64,000 nt of DNA from Girardinichthys multiradiatus (GCF_021462225.1 NC_061804.1:43897975-43961974), one strand, 5' to 3'. Counted from the stretch's first letter, positions 20,610-32,480 are shown. Translations and numbers: made by a program. Notes: generated by a model not told the origin, from the letters alone.

Positions 20610-21000
20610 GCCAGTCGGTCGTGGCAGATGACCGCTCACACTGAGCCTGGTTCTGCTGGAGGTTTCTTCCTGTTAAAAGGGAGTTTTTCCTCTCCGCTGT
20701 CGCTACATGCATGCTCAGTATGAGGGATTGCTGCAAAGTCAACGCCAGTGACTGTCCACTGTCTCTACATGCTCATCCAGGAGGAGGGAATGCTGCAAGT
20801 CACTGACTGGATGCAATCTGCTGGGTTTCCTTAGATAGAAAAACTTTTTATCCAATTTGAATAAAAAGCTAACTCCGACTGCACTGTTCAATTGTTAGGA
20901 TTAATAGGAATGTATGTACCTGACTGTTGTGAAGTGCCTTGAGACAACATGTGTTGTGAATTGGCGCTATATAAATAAAACTGAATTGAATTGAATTGAA
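20610..21000 (+). repeat. L2-tailed interspersed repeat, short copy
   Basis: Begins at ccagtcggtcgtgg and is nearly identical to 15303-15655 and 33008-33398 down to the gcgctatataaataaaactg tail and ttgaattgaattgaa end. The upstream about 430 bases present in the two long copies are missing, as expected for 5' truncation during target-primed insertion. Confidence 0.85.
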
Positions 21001-21003
21001 ATT

Positions 21004-23702
21004 TCACTTTGCCGATTGAATACGTGAGTTTAACACGTAACCAAAAAAAAAAAACCACAGAGTTTCAAGGAGACTGATCGCCACCTTGTTTTATCCAGTC
21101 GACTCCTGACGGTCAGATCATATTTTCCCCTTTCGCCAATGAGGCCAGAGGACAAAGATTGACCACTCTTCCTGAAGTTAACTGTGGACGCACGTTAACT
21201 TCCAACTTTCCCCCTCCTTCTCTCTCCCTCTGCTGAGAGGAGACAACGACAAGTAAAACCCATCCTTTATTTTTATTTATTTCTTAGAAATAGTCTGGGC
21301 AGGGTAGAGGAGGTTTTAGTGCAATTAGAGTCACCATTTAGAGTCTAATGTGTTCTGAATTGTATGTGCATGCCATTGTTTTGAAACTTGCTGGTACTTT
21401 CGGAGGCCGCCGTGTCTCTCAAGTGTGTCTCTACCTTGCGAACACCTGCGTGCACCATTTTCTTTGTCTTCAACTTTACTGCTTACAGGCTTGCCGGCAA
21501 AGGTTTTATTACCCTTTGTCCTCGGGGTTTACAACCTTGCTGGGGGGGAGGTTTATGACTGTGCATCTCACTGAGCTACACTTTCTGGCAGGCTGTGCTC
21601 CCAAAGCTTCGTTCAACACCATATTCCTTTGTCATATTATCACTTTTGCCATAACTCCTCGTTGGTTCCATAAGCACCCACTGCTGTTTTGCTTTATTGT
21701 TTAGTTAGATATATTACCCCCTTTTTGTGTAGAACTTTACATGTTTGAGTAGGTGAAGATTATTAAATCGAAAGAGCGGATTGTATCAGGCTGTGATTTA
21801 ATAAATATTCACATAGATAAAGAGAAGGCGTTTGTGTTTATTTTGTGCAAGAGTGATTCGTCAGTCAAAAAAAGGTTAAAAGTTCCCCACGTTTCGGCAG
21901 AAACGGTTGATTAAACAGTGACATCTCTGGTAATAGTTATCAATTATTACTGAGTATTTAACAGTTGAAATTATTAAAGGCATTGAGCCACAGTTACAAC
22001 ACCAGAAGGCATCTCTGGTCTCGATTCATAAATGAGGATTTGGGTTAAGAAATTAATTTAGTCAAATTATAATTGTTAATTATAATTCTTGATAAATATT
22101 AATTAATCAATAATCATAATTCCAACACACCTAACTTGAACCTAACTACACTTTGGGAATTGTCCATCACTGTTAAATCATGGTGACGTGATGTATAGCT
22201 TCCAAATGTTCACATATGTTATGGACTTGATTTTCAAAGTTCCAGAGATCAAATCCTTAATCACCATACTGAATTATAATCAATCGACAACCTGATTTAA
22301 AGAACCCAAATTTAAAGCACCCAGATCACAGACAAACTTTGTTGCCTCTGAAGAAGAAAGATCCTGGCTGACATTAAACATTCTTTGTAGAACTACATTT
22401 CATGTATGCAAACAAGTTCCAGTTTTCTCCCCTAGACATGCATTTCAGGTTAGCTTTAGACTCTAAATGAACCATACTCAGGCTTTACATGTCTATGTGC
22501 AAGTTTGTTTTTAATGATTTACATGGCCAGAAAGCCTTGATAATGATCACATCGGCCCAATGTATCAGCTGCCAAGGGAGAGGTGTGGTGCAAGAATAAA
22601 TATCATTAGAATTCAATCATTCTAATCCGAAACAATAGGAATATTCCTGGATCAGAAATGAGAATTTGAGTGTCAATTTGTGCCCATTCTTTTTTGATTT
22701 TAGGTTAAAAGTTGTAATTTAAAATATTTTTAATGTAATCTAGAAAAATATTGATTAATCCTGACTTATGTGTAACTGCAACATATTTCTAATTCATTAT
22801 ACATTATTGAGGAAAGGTGTCTCGAGAACCTCAGAATAAAGTTAATGTGTACTCTGTACTTTGATAAAACACAAAACAGAAAGTAACGTAACTTCTACCA
22901 GTTGTTTTTGATAAATATATCTTCCCTAAAAACATTTTTAATGATTTTTGCCCACATGGAATTGGTTAACATTAAGTGCACTGTGGATTATAATAAATCA
23001 TTTTTACAAAATGTCAGCATATCAATGGACAAATTACACTTTGTACAAACTTGTCCACTTGCAACCTCAATATTGTATTTGAAATTCACTGATACATCCT
23101 GCATCTAAAGTTTGCAGGCTTTTAAATGTCAGAATACAAGTTCCATCTAGGCTTTTGAGACGTTAGTCTGACTGTTCTTTGTTAGATCGCCAGGGTGAAC
23201 AGCCCTTAAATTAAAATGAAGTTTTGTGTCGTACTTGGGATCCAATTAGCAACACACTAGGGGCCTTCAAAGATTCCATGTAGGTAGGACTAAAAGTTTG
23301 CGCCTGCTGTTCTACTGACTTTACACATGCAATTCAATTTGCACCTGGTTTGTAGATCAGATTTAGGTACACAATTCAGTTTGCATGTGTTTTTGTGTGC
23401 ACAAACCTTTTGAAGATCAGGCCCTAAGAGTCATAATGAATGCATTGCCACTCAGGAGAACATGTAGAATAGACATGTACAGTTTGTATAAATGCATGAC
23501 CTTTATATCTTTTACGTAACATCGGGTAATCAAGTAATGTTATGTAATGGTATTAGATCAATTGAATCTTTTAGTAGATTAATTGTAATTATTTTCTTTT
23601 TTTAAAAATCTGACTACAAAGAATCATATAATATATAGATGTGCATATAATGTACAAAACAAGAAATGTAAGACTTCATGTCACTGAAGCAAATGCTTGC
23701 AT
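21004..23702. other. No gene seen
   Basis: 21004-21260 is relatively GC-rich with a pyrimidine stretch near 21200-21230. 21300-22140 is mixed, ending in a block of alternating taatt/aatta motifs at 22060-22120. 22140-23700 is AT-rich. No coding motif, terminal repeat or known repeat was recognised. Confidence 0.35.
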
Positions 23703-23989
23703 TACTCATAGGCCACTTTATTAGGTACACCTGTTTTTTTACTTGTTAACACAAAGATCAAGGTAGCCAATTACTATTTTAATTTTAATTATTTTACAGC
23801 AAGCAGAAAGCCCAATCTCTGTTTCTACTAACTATTAGAAGACATAACATCAGGAGACAGAAGAAGATGGAAGCAAGATAGCAGGAAAACTAATGTTTTA
23901 TCACAATATTTTGCAGGGAAACTTGCATCTTACCATATATGTAAATGTTACATAGAAAAAATGACACCTTCTTTAGTATTGTTGCCACT

Positions 23990-24150
23990 CAGAAAAAGGA
24001 TGATAATTTCTTGGCCACATGTTACACTACTCCAGAATAATGCGATAAACACAACAAGTAGTTAAAAGTCTTGACCTGGCTTAAGATCTCAATTTACTCT
24101 AGCATCTGTGGGATGTGCTTGACCAGAGGATCCTTCCCCATATATTTAAA
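23990..24150 (+). mobile_element. Fragment of a third Tc1-like element
   Basis: The stretch containing aatgcgataaacacaac and gatctcaattta...gcatctgtgggatgtgct corresponds to the second-aspartate-to-glutamate region of a Tc1-like transposase with CPDLN..EHLWDVL-type text. No termini are visible. It lies inside element B, left of the intact insertion at 24376. Confidence 0.5.
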
Positions 24151-24375
24151 GAAGTAGTTCAAGTCTGGATGGGTTAAAACTTTTAATTTGCAGCAAAGGA
24201 ACTTAATCATTATTAAGTGGGAGGACTGTGCTGTTGTTAACCTTTAGCAGTTACACAATGTGTTTGATTCTATACATGCAGACCATGTTCCTGACAAACA
24301 CTCACACAAAGATGAACTCTTTGAAGCCCTGTGTTTAATGGGTTGCTTAAGAAAGTTACAACAGGTTCAGACTTA

Positions 24376-25982
24376 CAGGTCCCTCTCAAAATATTAGCAT
24401 ATTGTGATAAAGTTCATTATTTTCCATAATGTCATGATGAAATGTAACATTCATATATTTTAGATTCATTGCACACTAACTGAAATATTTCAGGTCTTTT
24501 ATTGTCTTAATACGGATGATTTTGGCATACAGCTCATGAAAACCCAAAATTCCTATCTCACAAAATTAGCATATTTCATCCGACCAATAAAAGAAGTGTT
24601 TTTAATACAAAAAATGTCAACCTTCAAATAATCATGTACAGCTATTCACTCAATACTTGGTCGGGAATTCTTTGGCAGAAATGACTGCTTCAATGCGGCG
24701 TGGCATGGAGGCAATCAGCCTGTGGCACTGCTGAGGTCTTATGGAGGCCCAGGATGCTTCGATAGCAGCCTTTAGCTCATCCGGAGTGTTGGGTCTTGAG
24801 TCTCTCAACGTTCTCTTCACAATATCCCACAGATTCTCTATGGGGTTCAGGTCAGGACAGTTGGCAGGCCAATTGAGCACAGTGATACCATGGTCAGTAA
24901 ACCATGTACCAGTGGTTTTGGCACTGTGAGCAGGTGCCAGGTCGTGCTGAAAAATGAAATCTTCATCTCCATAAAACGTTTCAGCAGATGGAAGCATGAA
25001 ATGCTCCAAAATCTCCTGATAGCTAGCTGCATTGACCCTGCCCTTGATAAAACACAGTGGACCAACACCAGCAGCTGACAGGGCACCCCGGACCATCACT
25101 GACTGTGGGTACTTGACACTGGACTTCTGGCATTTTGGCATTTCCTTCTCCCCAGTCTTCCTCCACACTCTGGCACCTTGATTTCCGAATGACATGCAGA
25201 ATTTGCTTTCATCCGAAAAAAGTACTTTGGACCACTGAGCAACAGTCCAGTGCTGCTTCTCTGTAGCCCAGGTCAGGCGCTTCTGCCACTGTTTCTGGTT
25301 CAAAAGTGGCTTGACCTGGGGAATGCGGCACCTGTAGCCCATTTCCTGCACACGCCTGTGCACGGTGGCTCTGGATGTTTCTACTCCAGACTCAGTCCAC
25401 TGCTTCCGCAGGTCCCCCAAGGTCTGGAATCGGCCATTCTCCACAATCTTCCTCAGGGTCCGGTCACCTCTTCTCGTTGTGCAGCGTTTTCTGCCACACT
25501 TTTTCCTTCACACAGACTTCCCACTGAGGTGCCTTGATACAGCACTCTGGGAACAGCCTATTCGTTCAGAAATTTCTTTCTGTGTCTTACCCTCTTGCTT
25601 GAGGGTGTCAATAGTGGCCTTCTGGACAGCAGTCAGGTCGGCAGTCTTACCCATGATTGGGGTTTTGAGTGATGAACCAGGCTGGGAGTTTTAAAGGCCT
25701 CAGGAATCTTTTGCAGGTGTTTAGAGTTAACTCGTTGATTCAGATGATTAGGTTCATAGCTTGTTTAGAGACCCTTTTAATGATATGCTAATTTTGTGAG
25801 ATAGGAATTTTGGGTTTTCATGAGCTGTATGCCAAAATCATCCGTATTAAGACAATAAAAGACCTGAAATATTTCAGTTAGTGTGCAATGAATCTGAAAT
25901 ATATGAATGTTAAATTTTCATCATTACATTATGGAAAATAATGAACTTTATCACAATATGCTAATATTTTGAGAAGGACCTG
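24376..25982 (-). mobile_element. Tc1-like transposon A, copy 1 (complete, 1607 bp)
   Basis: Bounded by perfect short ends caggtcc ... ggacctg and flanked by the TA target duplication (24374-24375 and 25983-25984). The terminal inverted repeats are long (roughly 230 bases; for example ttagcatattgtgataaag at the left and its complement at the right), with an inner repeated cctatctcacaaaattagca block. The transposase is on the minus strand. A second copy is at 36486-38053 with more than 90 percent visual identity, so the family was active fairly recently. Confidence 0.95.
24650..25654 (-). pseudogene. Tc1 transposase A, one nonsense codon
   Basis: A 334-codon DDE transposase frame from ATG at 25654 to the stop at 24650. 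It has the N-terminal helix-turn-helix (QKEISERIGCSQSAVSRHL), the second DNA-binding region, then SDESKF (first aspartate), FQHDLAPAHSA (second aspartate) and NPIENLW (glutamate). The only interruption is TGA at 25510-25508 (codon 49), where copy 2 reads GGG for glycine. Two further likely harmful substitutions are visible next to conserved positions: MVRGA where copy 2 has MVWGA, and NCPDLN for NSPDLN. Length equals the family norm. It would otherwise be full length. Confidence 0.92.
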
Positions 25983-26599
25983 TATACCTGCCTCAGACTT
26001 ATACCTGCCTATCATAGCGGGCAACAGTCAGATGGCAGAGTGCATCTTGAACTACAACCTATTCCAGAGCTAATGCAAAGATATGCGATAGAGAAAACCT
26101 TGCACCAAGTATGCACAACCTTTAAGGACAATTTAGAATTACTAAATTACTTGCAGTGTGTGAACTGTGGAAAGGAGGTGAAGGACAGATAAAAGCCACT
26201 CATGCCTATATTCTAATGCAATATTTATTTCTGTCAGTTCACACAGCAGTCTTAGATTGGTTCCATATCTAGGCTATCACAATGGTTCACTGATCATGGA
26301 TCAATGTATATTCTGGGCTACTCGACATTCTGAATTTTCTTAATTTTAGTGAATGTTTGGTATGATATCCTTCACAAGCCTATTGAATAATGTTGTTTGT
26401 ATCTTGGTTTAATTTAATAGATAAAATGACATGAATACAATCACCATAAATAATTTAACACTTTTACCTACATTAACATAAAACAATTATTTTTTCCCGT
26501 GTTAATTAATAAAACGTTCATAAGAGCAGAGAAGACTCTACATGCAGAGATGGACAGTATCCAGGTACTATTTGCCAGATGCAGACTTATAACAATCAG

Positions 26600-27555
26600 G
26601 CAAGTGAAACAAACGGGCTGGTCTGAGTATTTCAGAAACTGCTGATCTACTGGGATTTTCACACAGTACCATCTCAAGGGTTTACAGAGAATGGTTTGAA
26701 AAAGAGAAAACATCCATCCAAATATCATCCAAATGTCTGTGGGCGCAAACACCTTGTTGATGCCAGAGGTCAGAGGAGAATGGCCAGAATGGTTCGAGCT
26801 GATAGAAAGGCAACAGTAACTCTCAACTCAAATAACCACTCGTTACAACCAAGGCATGCAGAAGAGAATCTCTGAACGCACAACACATCAAACCTTGAGG
26901 TGGATGGGCTACAGCAGCAGAAGACCACACCGGATGCCACTCCTGTCAGTTAAGAACAGGAAACTGAGGTTATAATTGGGACAGGCTCACCAAAATTGGA
27001 CAATAGAAGACTGCAAAAACGTTGCCTGGTCTGATGAGTCTCAATTTCTGCTGCGACATTTGCATGGTAGGGTCAGAATTTGGCGTCAACAACATGAAAC
27101 CATGGATTCATCCTGCCTTGTATCAACAGTTCAGGCTGGTGGTGGTGATGGAATGGTGTCGGGGATATTTTCTTGGCACACTTTGTTGCTGACCATGTCC
27201 ATCCTTTTATGACCACAGTGTAGCCATCTTCTGATGGTTACTTCCAGCAGGATAACACGCCATGTCATAAAGCACGAATCATCTTAGACTGGTTTCTTGA
27301 ACATGACAATGAGTTCACTGTACTCAAATGGCCTCCACAATCACCAGATCTCAATCTAAAAGAGCACCTTTGGGATGTGGTGGAATGGGAGATTCGAATC
27401 ATGGATGTGCAGCCGACAAATCTGCAGCATCTGTGTGATGCTATCATGTCAATATGGACCAAACTCTCAGAGGAATATTTCCAGTACCTTGTTGAATCTA
27501 TGCCACGAAGGATTAAGCCAGTTCTGGAGGCAAAAGGAGGTCCAACCCGGTATTA
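26600..27555 (+). pseudogene. Broken Tc1-like transposase (element B)
   Basis: Cut-and-paste DDE transposase of the Tc1 group. Seen: AGLSISETADLLGFS-type helix-turn-helix text near 26620-26660, NWTIEDCKNVAWSDESQF (first aspartate, about 27030), VSTVQAGGGDGMV, then FQQDNTPCHKA (second aspartate, about 27250) and WPPQSPDLNLKEHLWDVV (glutamate, about 27360), ending ESMPRRIKPVLEAKGG-type text before a stop at 27555. Frame is lost several times, and about 60 bases between the IFSWHTL block and the VHPFMTT block are missing. The proline-isoleucine before the catalytic glutamate is changed to leucine-lysine. Confidence 0.8.
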
Positions 27556-27605
27556 GCAAGGTGTACCTAATAAAGTGGCCATTGAGTGTATGTATATATA
27601 TATAT

Positions 27606-28345
27606 ATATACAACCATAAGCATAAATATATTTTATTGGAATTTTATGTGAAAGACCAACACAAAGTGGGTTAAAATTGTAAAGTGGAATGAAAATTCTA
27701 CATGATTTCTTTTTTTTTTCACAAATAAAAAACTAAAATGTGTGGTGTGCAAAAGAATTAAGGCCCTTTACTCTGAGTGCAACCAATTGCCTTTAGAAGT
27801 TGCCTGATTATTACTAATGACTAAACAGAATCCACTTGTGTGTAATCTAATCTCAGTACAAATAAAGCTGCTCTGTGATGGCCTCAGAGGTTGGTTAAGA
27901 GAATATTGGGGAGCAAACAGCATCATGAAGTCCAAGGAACACACTAGACAGGTCAGGGATAAAGTTGTGGAGAAGTTTGAAGCAGGCTTAGGCTATTAAA
28001 AAGATTTCCCAAGCCTTAAACATCTCACGGAGCACTGTTCAATCCATCATCTGAAAATGGAAAGAGTATAGCCCAACTGTAAACCTACCAAGACAAGGCC
28101 GTCCACCTAAACTTACAGGCTGAACAAGGAGAGCACTGATCAGAAAAGCAGCCAAGAGGCCCATGGTGACTCTGGATGAACTGCAGAAATCCACAGCTCA
28201 GGTGGGGGAATCTGTCCACAGGACAACTATTAATGGGCAAAAATGTCAGTCACTAGATCTGCACAGCTGCTAGTGACTGACATAGTCACTAGCAATAGTT
28301 TAAATATGTGGAACAGATCAAGGGGGGATGAATACTTTTACAAGC
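27606..28345 (+). mobile_element. Tc1-like transposon C, internally deleted
   Basis: Starts beside a TA-rich run with a block containing gaattttatgtgaaagacc and ends ggggatgaatacttttacaagcc. The 5' part has the start of a transposase frame (ACKINASWSPRNTLDRSG-like region around 27925-27990; QHLTEHCSIHHLKMERV region) and the aaggccgtccacctaaac block. After acaactatta at about 28232 it jumps to aatgggcaaaaatgtcagtc, which belongs near the transposase C-terminus. About two thirds of the coding region, including the catalytic residues, is gone. Confidence 0.75.
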
Positions 28346-28436
28346 CACTATACATACATATATAGATATAGATCTATATCTATAGATATAGATCTATATC
28401 TATATATAGATATAGATATACATAGATATATATACC
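28346..28436. repeat. AT-rich ATAGAT/ATCTAT repeat
   Basis: Imperfect tandem and palindromic arrangement of tatagatatagatctatatct units, able to fold on itself. It sits directly at the end of the deleted Tc1 element. Confidence 0.7.
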
Positions 28437-28840
28437 ATATTCTCGTTTGATGTGACTCACTTGACTGTGAACACAAACATATATGTTCCTTTTTTTAAAC
28501 AAAGCATTGTGGCATTGTGTTGCCAGCAAGCACCATATCTTGCTGTCCCCCACAATGTCTCCCTATGATGTGTTCACCCTGCATTTTCTATGCCTGCAAA
28601 ATGTCTGCAAAGGTGATGGCTCCACTCAGCTTACATTGCCTTTCAGGAATCTCTACGTTTCTTGCTCTACGTTTCTTGCTAAGTCCAGGTGCGATGGCAA
28701 GTGTTTAACAAGACAGCAATATATAAGGTGCCCATGCAACAAAACGTACTGGTGCTAGTGCATGCAGTTTGATTGAGGTTGTGTTAGCCGGCCCTACTAC
28801 AAAACTATATGTAAAGAAATCCTACTTCTAAACAATAATG
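28437..28840. other. No gene seen
   Basis: No family recognised. Contains a direct duplication tctacgtttcttgctctacgtttcttgct at about 28652-28680 (a 14-base unit repeated once). Confidence 0.4.
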
Positions 28841-29987
28841 TCTTCCATCTCCAAACCCCATTATGTCAACAACAGTGTCACTATATATTATGCTGAAAAT
28901 GGTAAGCACTTTAAACCTGTTCTGTGTTTTCCCCTGATTGTCTGGTCATGTTTTTCATTGGTTCCCCCGGCTGTTCAGTTTTGTATTAAGGCCCGTTTGT
29001 TTCCGTTGTTTCCTGCTGGTTCCTTGGGCATGTTTGCATGTGTTCGCTACCCTGTCTGTTTCTACCATGAACATTAAAGACTCGTCTTACCTGCTAACCT
29101 CGAGCTTCAGGGGTTCTTTACTGCACATTGGTCCATCAAAAACCCATATTATGACAGAAGGAACCAGCCAACGGAACCAAGCAGGAAGAATGGAGAGGGA
29201 ATTCAAAAGCGGTGAGATACTGGTAAATTTATTTTCTCACCCAGTGACCTCTCCCAGCTCACCATGGGGGAAGTTGGAAATAGCTGGCAGCCTTCAAGAC
29301 TGGCTGGAGTCATAGAAGGACTTTTTATTTCAAGATCCTCAGATCCACCACACCATTGAGGCCGAACGCCAAAGGGCCCCGGGTGAAATTGCCGCTTCTA
29401 TGAGGAGGCCTCCTGCTCCCTCCTCTGCTCGCCTCTCTACCGAAGCTCGAGGTGACTTTCCCTTTCTCCTGATCCTGTTCCTGGTCTTGTTCTGGAGGGG
29501 TCCCAAGCCAAGCCGCCCTCACACTCTGTTCCTGTCCGTGAGGGGCTTGTGGACGGACTACCTCCACTTCCTGCTCCTGTTCTCGGTCCTGTCCTGAAGG
29601 GCTCCGAGGACGAACTGGCTCCATCCCTGGTTCCAGTTCCAGAGGAGTTTGTGGACAAGCTGTCTCCACTTCCTGTTCCTGTCCCTGAGGGGTGTAAGGA
29701 TGCACCCTCTCTGCCTGCTGTGCCTCGGCGACTCCGCCGCAGATCTCAACGGCCTCGCCGAAGGTCCCAGCGGTCTCTGCACCGCTCGCCTGGGTTCCAG
29801 CAGTGTCCGCACCGCGCCTCTGAGCTCCACCATAGGTTCTCCTGGCCCCGCCACCGGCCTCCAGACCGTCGGCTTCTTTGTCGCCAGCCTCCTGATCGCC
29901 TGTTCCTACGTCGCCGGCCTCCTGATCGCCTGCTCCTACGTCACGGCCTCCTGATTCCCGGGTCTGCTGGGGACAGCTTCCGGACCG

Positions 29988-30053
29988 CCTGGTCTCCGCC
30001 TGGTCTCCGCCTGGTCTCCGCCTGGTCTCCGCCTGGTCTCCGCCTGGCCGTCC
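29988..30053 (+). repeat. 12-bp tandem repeat
   Basis: Five or more head-to-tail copies of cctggtctccgc within the GC-rich repeat. Confidence 0.9.
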
Positions 30054-30094
30054 GCCTGAACTCTTGCCCTCCTTCCGAGGCCCCCTTCGCCCAC

Positions 30095-30493
30095 TGTTAG
30101 GTTGAATGTATATACATTGATGTTCACCATTATCACTCACATATATTTCTTGTCTATTCTAAAAGGTCACATGCAGATGTGACCCAGCGTTCCGAAACAT
30201 TCTGCACTCATTTGTTATTTTGGTCTGTGTAGGTGGTTTCGCAACACCCGAAAGCAGAACCAGCTGTTCCTCTTTCCACTCTCTAACTCTGCCTGACCTG
30301 TCTGGCACCCCTATTTTGTAACCTGATATGTCTGTTTACTTTGCTGTATAAAATAAACTCTGTTGGTAATCACACCTCTGTAGTCCACTGCAGATCAGTG
30401 TGATTACCCTTGCTGCGAGTAGAAAGAGTCTCTGTGTCATTCTTCTGAGTCTGACTGTTGGTTTGAGCTGATCGCTCATTCCACACTCCAACA
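30095..30493 (+). mobile_element. Solo LTR (399 bp) with 5-bp target duplication
   Basis: Begins tgttagg and ends ctccaaca, giving TGTT...AACA termini. It is flanked on both sides by cccac (30090-30094 and 30494-30498), a 5-bp target duplication. Internally it has a TATA-like tataaaataaactc (about 30344-30360) and a following T/G-rich region suited to polyadenylation. The flanking GC-rich repeat reads through if the LTR is removed. It differs from the provirus LTR at 35258. Its internal region was lost, presumably by LTR-LTR recombination. Confidence 0.9.
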
Positions 30494-30710
30494 CCCACCC
30501 TGATCGGGTTGTTTTGGTTTTGGTTCTTGTCCTCCTTCTGAGGCCCCCTCCACCCACCCTGGTCGGATGTTTTTTTTGTTTTGTTTGTTTTGTGGGTGTC
30601 TGGGATCCGCCCTTAAAGGGAGGGGCTGTGTCATACTAGCTTGTGACAAGAATAGAAAAGAATAGAATAGAATGACATTGTGTTGTTGCATTTTGTACAG
30701 AACTGGTTTT

Positions 30711-31677
30711 GTGATGGCTTCACCAAAACAAAAACAAAAAGAATGCAGTATGCTTAAAGTCATTGTCTATTTGGAACACTAATTTGTGTCTAAGCTTTAA
30801 TTCCATGCCTGATGTCTTGAGATCTGCTTCAATATTTCCACATAATGTTCTTTTCTCTTGAAACAACATATTTTGTGAAGGGCACAAAGGCCTCCTGCAG
30901 CTAAACACCCACACAGGGAGCGTGTCTGTTTGGGATTTAAATCCAGGGTCTTTCAGCTGTGAGGCAACACCTCCAACAACAGGACTCCTCATGCAGCCCT
31001 GAATATTTATTTGACATTGATTTAATCCAGATTTAATGTGCTTCAAGCAAAATATTCTAGTTTTGATTAAATAAAATCCCACAAATTCCAGCAAGAAAAG
31101 TCTATATTAAAACAACACTGTGATTTACAAAGATGTTACGACACTAAATGATTTACAAGAAAAACTGCAAGAAAAAGCGAGGGTACGAGTAGTGGTACTA
31201 CATTTTGGAATTTATTCATGCACAGTTCTCCATTGTTTCATAACTGTTCTATGGACACAATGCTGCTCTAGTTTATCACCCACAAGCTCAGGGAGGTCAC
31301 CCACGGGTGATGTAGCTGAGTTCGATTTGGCCTCTTCCCCTCTCTGGGGAGGCCCTTAAATGAGCGGAGGAAACATTTCTTGGAGAGGATATAATTTGTC
31401 CCGATGGAAATGCTTTGGATTCAGCAACAGACATGGCCAAGATATATCCACACAGTGTTTAATGTGGGGACACATAAACACAGGCCAGTTAGCAGGCAGT
31501 GTGTCACCCTCCTCCCACTCTCTTTACCATTTGTTTTCACTAAGATAAAAGATGGAAACGATAGAAGCTGGTGGGACAAATTCACCATCTCATCTGATAA
31601 TAATCCTGGCTCAGTGTGTGTGATTTGTTTAACTGAGCTTGACACAATGCTAAGCCTGATAAAGGAAAACAAGGCTA
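30711..31677. other. No gene seen; one short repeat-like block
   Basis: On the minus strand, 30885-30985 reads ggcctttgtgcc...cctggatttaaatccc...ctgtgaggcaac in reverse order, resembling a common teleost repeat with a tRNA-like B-box. Otherwise nothing recognisable. The poly-C run follows at 31678. Confidence 0.35.
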
Positions 31678-31699
31678 CCCCCCCCCCCCCCCCCCCCCC
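31678..31699 (+). repeat. Poly-C run (22 C)
   Basis: Uninterrupted cytosine homopolymer in AT-rich DNA. It also makes an artefactual glycine run in a minus-strand frame. Confidence 0.95.
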
Positions 31700-32269
31700 T
31701 TTGCTTCGCAAATAATAAAACATATTCAGGGGCACATTGTATTGTGCATTGATTGCATTGATTTGGTATAGGCCACAGAACTCCAGTATATCAGAGGTCA
31801 AAAAACAAATTGTTACCTTATAACGCAAATAAAAATAATAAGAGACCCAGAGCAGATTTCTATGTTTGTTAATGGCTGGAGGATTTAGTGTGATTCTTAT
31901 TGCACCCCTATGAAATCTTTCGTTTTCTAGCACATTGACTTTGTTACTCAACTCACTGTGGTGGAATACTCTTAACATGTTATATTTTGCAGAATCAATT
32001 TCACAATATAAATCACTATTATTCACTGACAACACCTGCTGTGGTCTTCAATGGAAATAACCAAAGTGCCATCCAAAAATACTTGTTCCCCCTAAAAGTT
32101 TTGGATTTTTTAACAACAATCTGTAATGTATTTCACAGAAATTTCTTGATAGATGATCACAGATTAGTGCATAATAATATTGAAGTGGAACAAAACAATT
32201 TTTTTTGTTTGTTTTAAAATTTTGTTACAAACAAAAATCTGAAAAGTGCTGCATGCACCTCGTCCCAGA
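31700..32269. other. No gene; possible Tc1 end near 32070-32250
   Basis: 32220-32255 contains tgttacaaacaaaaatctgaaaagtg, a block also typical of Tc1-like termini of the type at 27700-27750 (cacaaataaaaaactaaaatgtg). The region 32070-32220 could be the rest of that terminus. Nothing else was recognised. Confidence 0.35.
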
Positions 32270-32480
32270 GGCTGAGGAGTGTGATCCCTTATACCCTCCA
32301 TTTCTGCTACCTGTATGACCCCTTCTCTTTTCCAATGGTTATAATCAGTCTGACAGAGAGAGGTACCCCAATCCTTGTGGTTTTTAGTATAACAATGACC
32401 ATCAGTAGGACCCTTTGTGGGGTGCCTTGAGACGACATTGTTGTAAATAAGCGCCGTTTAACTAAATAATCTGAACTGAA
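32270..32480 (+). repeat. L2-type tail fragment
   Basis: ggggtgccttgagacgacattgttgtaaataagcgcc followed by aactaaataatctgaactgaa is a worn L2-type 3' end. It precedes the long L2-tailed copy by about 90 bases. Confidence 0.5.

Larger units (their letters stand above)
23703..27588 (+). mobile_element. Tc1-like transposon B, interrupted by another Tc1
   Basis: The two ends are inverted copies of ggccactttattaggtacacc (left at 23711-23731; right, as the reverse complement, at 27560-27580), followed by TA at 27589-27590. The interior coding part lies at 26600-27555. The left end and the coding part are separated by about 2.8 kb that contains the complete Tc1 element at 24376-25982, a piece of a third Tc1 and unassigned sequence. 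The element was therefore a target for later insertions. Confidence 0.75.
28900..30710 (+). mobile_element. GC-rich repeat with gag-like start, split by a solo LTR
   Basis: The left part resembles an LTR end plus leader (aacattaaagactcg, then cacattggtccatcaaaaac). Next comes a frame with TSQRNQAGRMEREFKSGE and LQDWLES (29150-29320), in the style of a retrotransposon gag N-terminus. From 29340 to 30080 the plus strand is strongly C-rich with arginine/proline-rich coding potential (RRRSQRPRRRSQRSLHRSP) and repeated cctgatcgcctgttcctacgtc blocks. The same unit continues after the solo LTR at 30499 as ggatccgcccttaaaggg. I take it as a non-autonomous or decayed LTR-type repeat; no polymerase is present. 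The C-rich strand has long open frames on both sides that I do not believe are genes. Confidence 0.4.

Noticed and set aside
28346..28436. Possible CRISPR-like or regulatory palindromic array
   Set aside because: Simple AT-rich microsatellite with imperfect palindromes and no unique spacers; the context is a vertebrate genome.
29325..30140. 271-codon minus-strand open frame in the GC-rich repeat
   Set aside because: Glycine/arginine/glutamate low-complexity text produced by the complement of the C-rich repeat and its 12-bp tandem units. It overlaps the plus-strand gag-like reading and runs into the solo LTR.
31421..32035. 204-codon minus-strand open frame
   Set aside because: It includes a glycine run from the poly-C tract, matches no family, and has no splice or start context that favours it.
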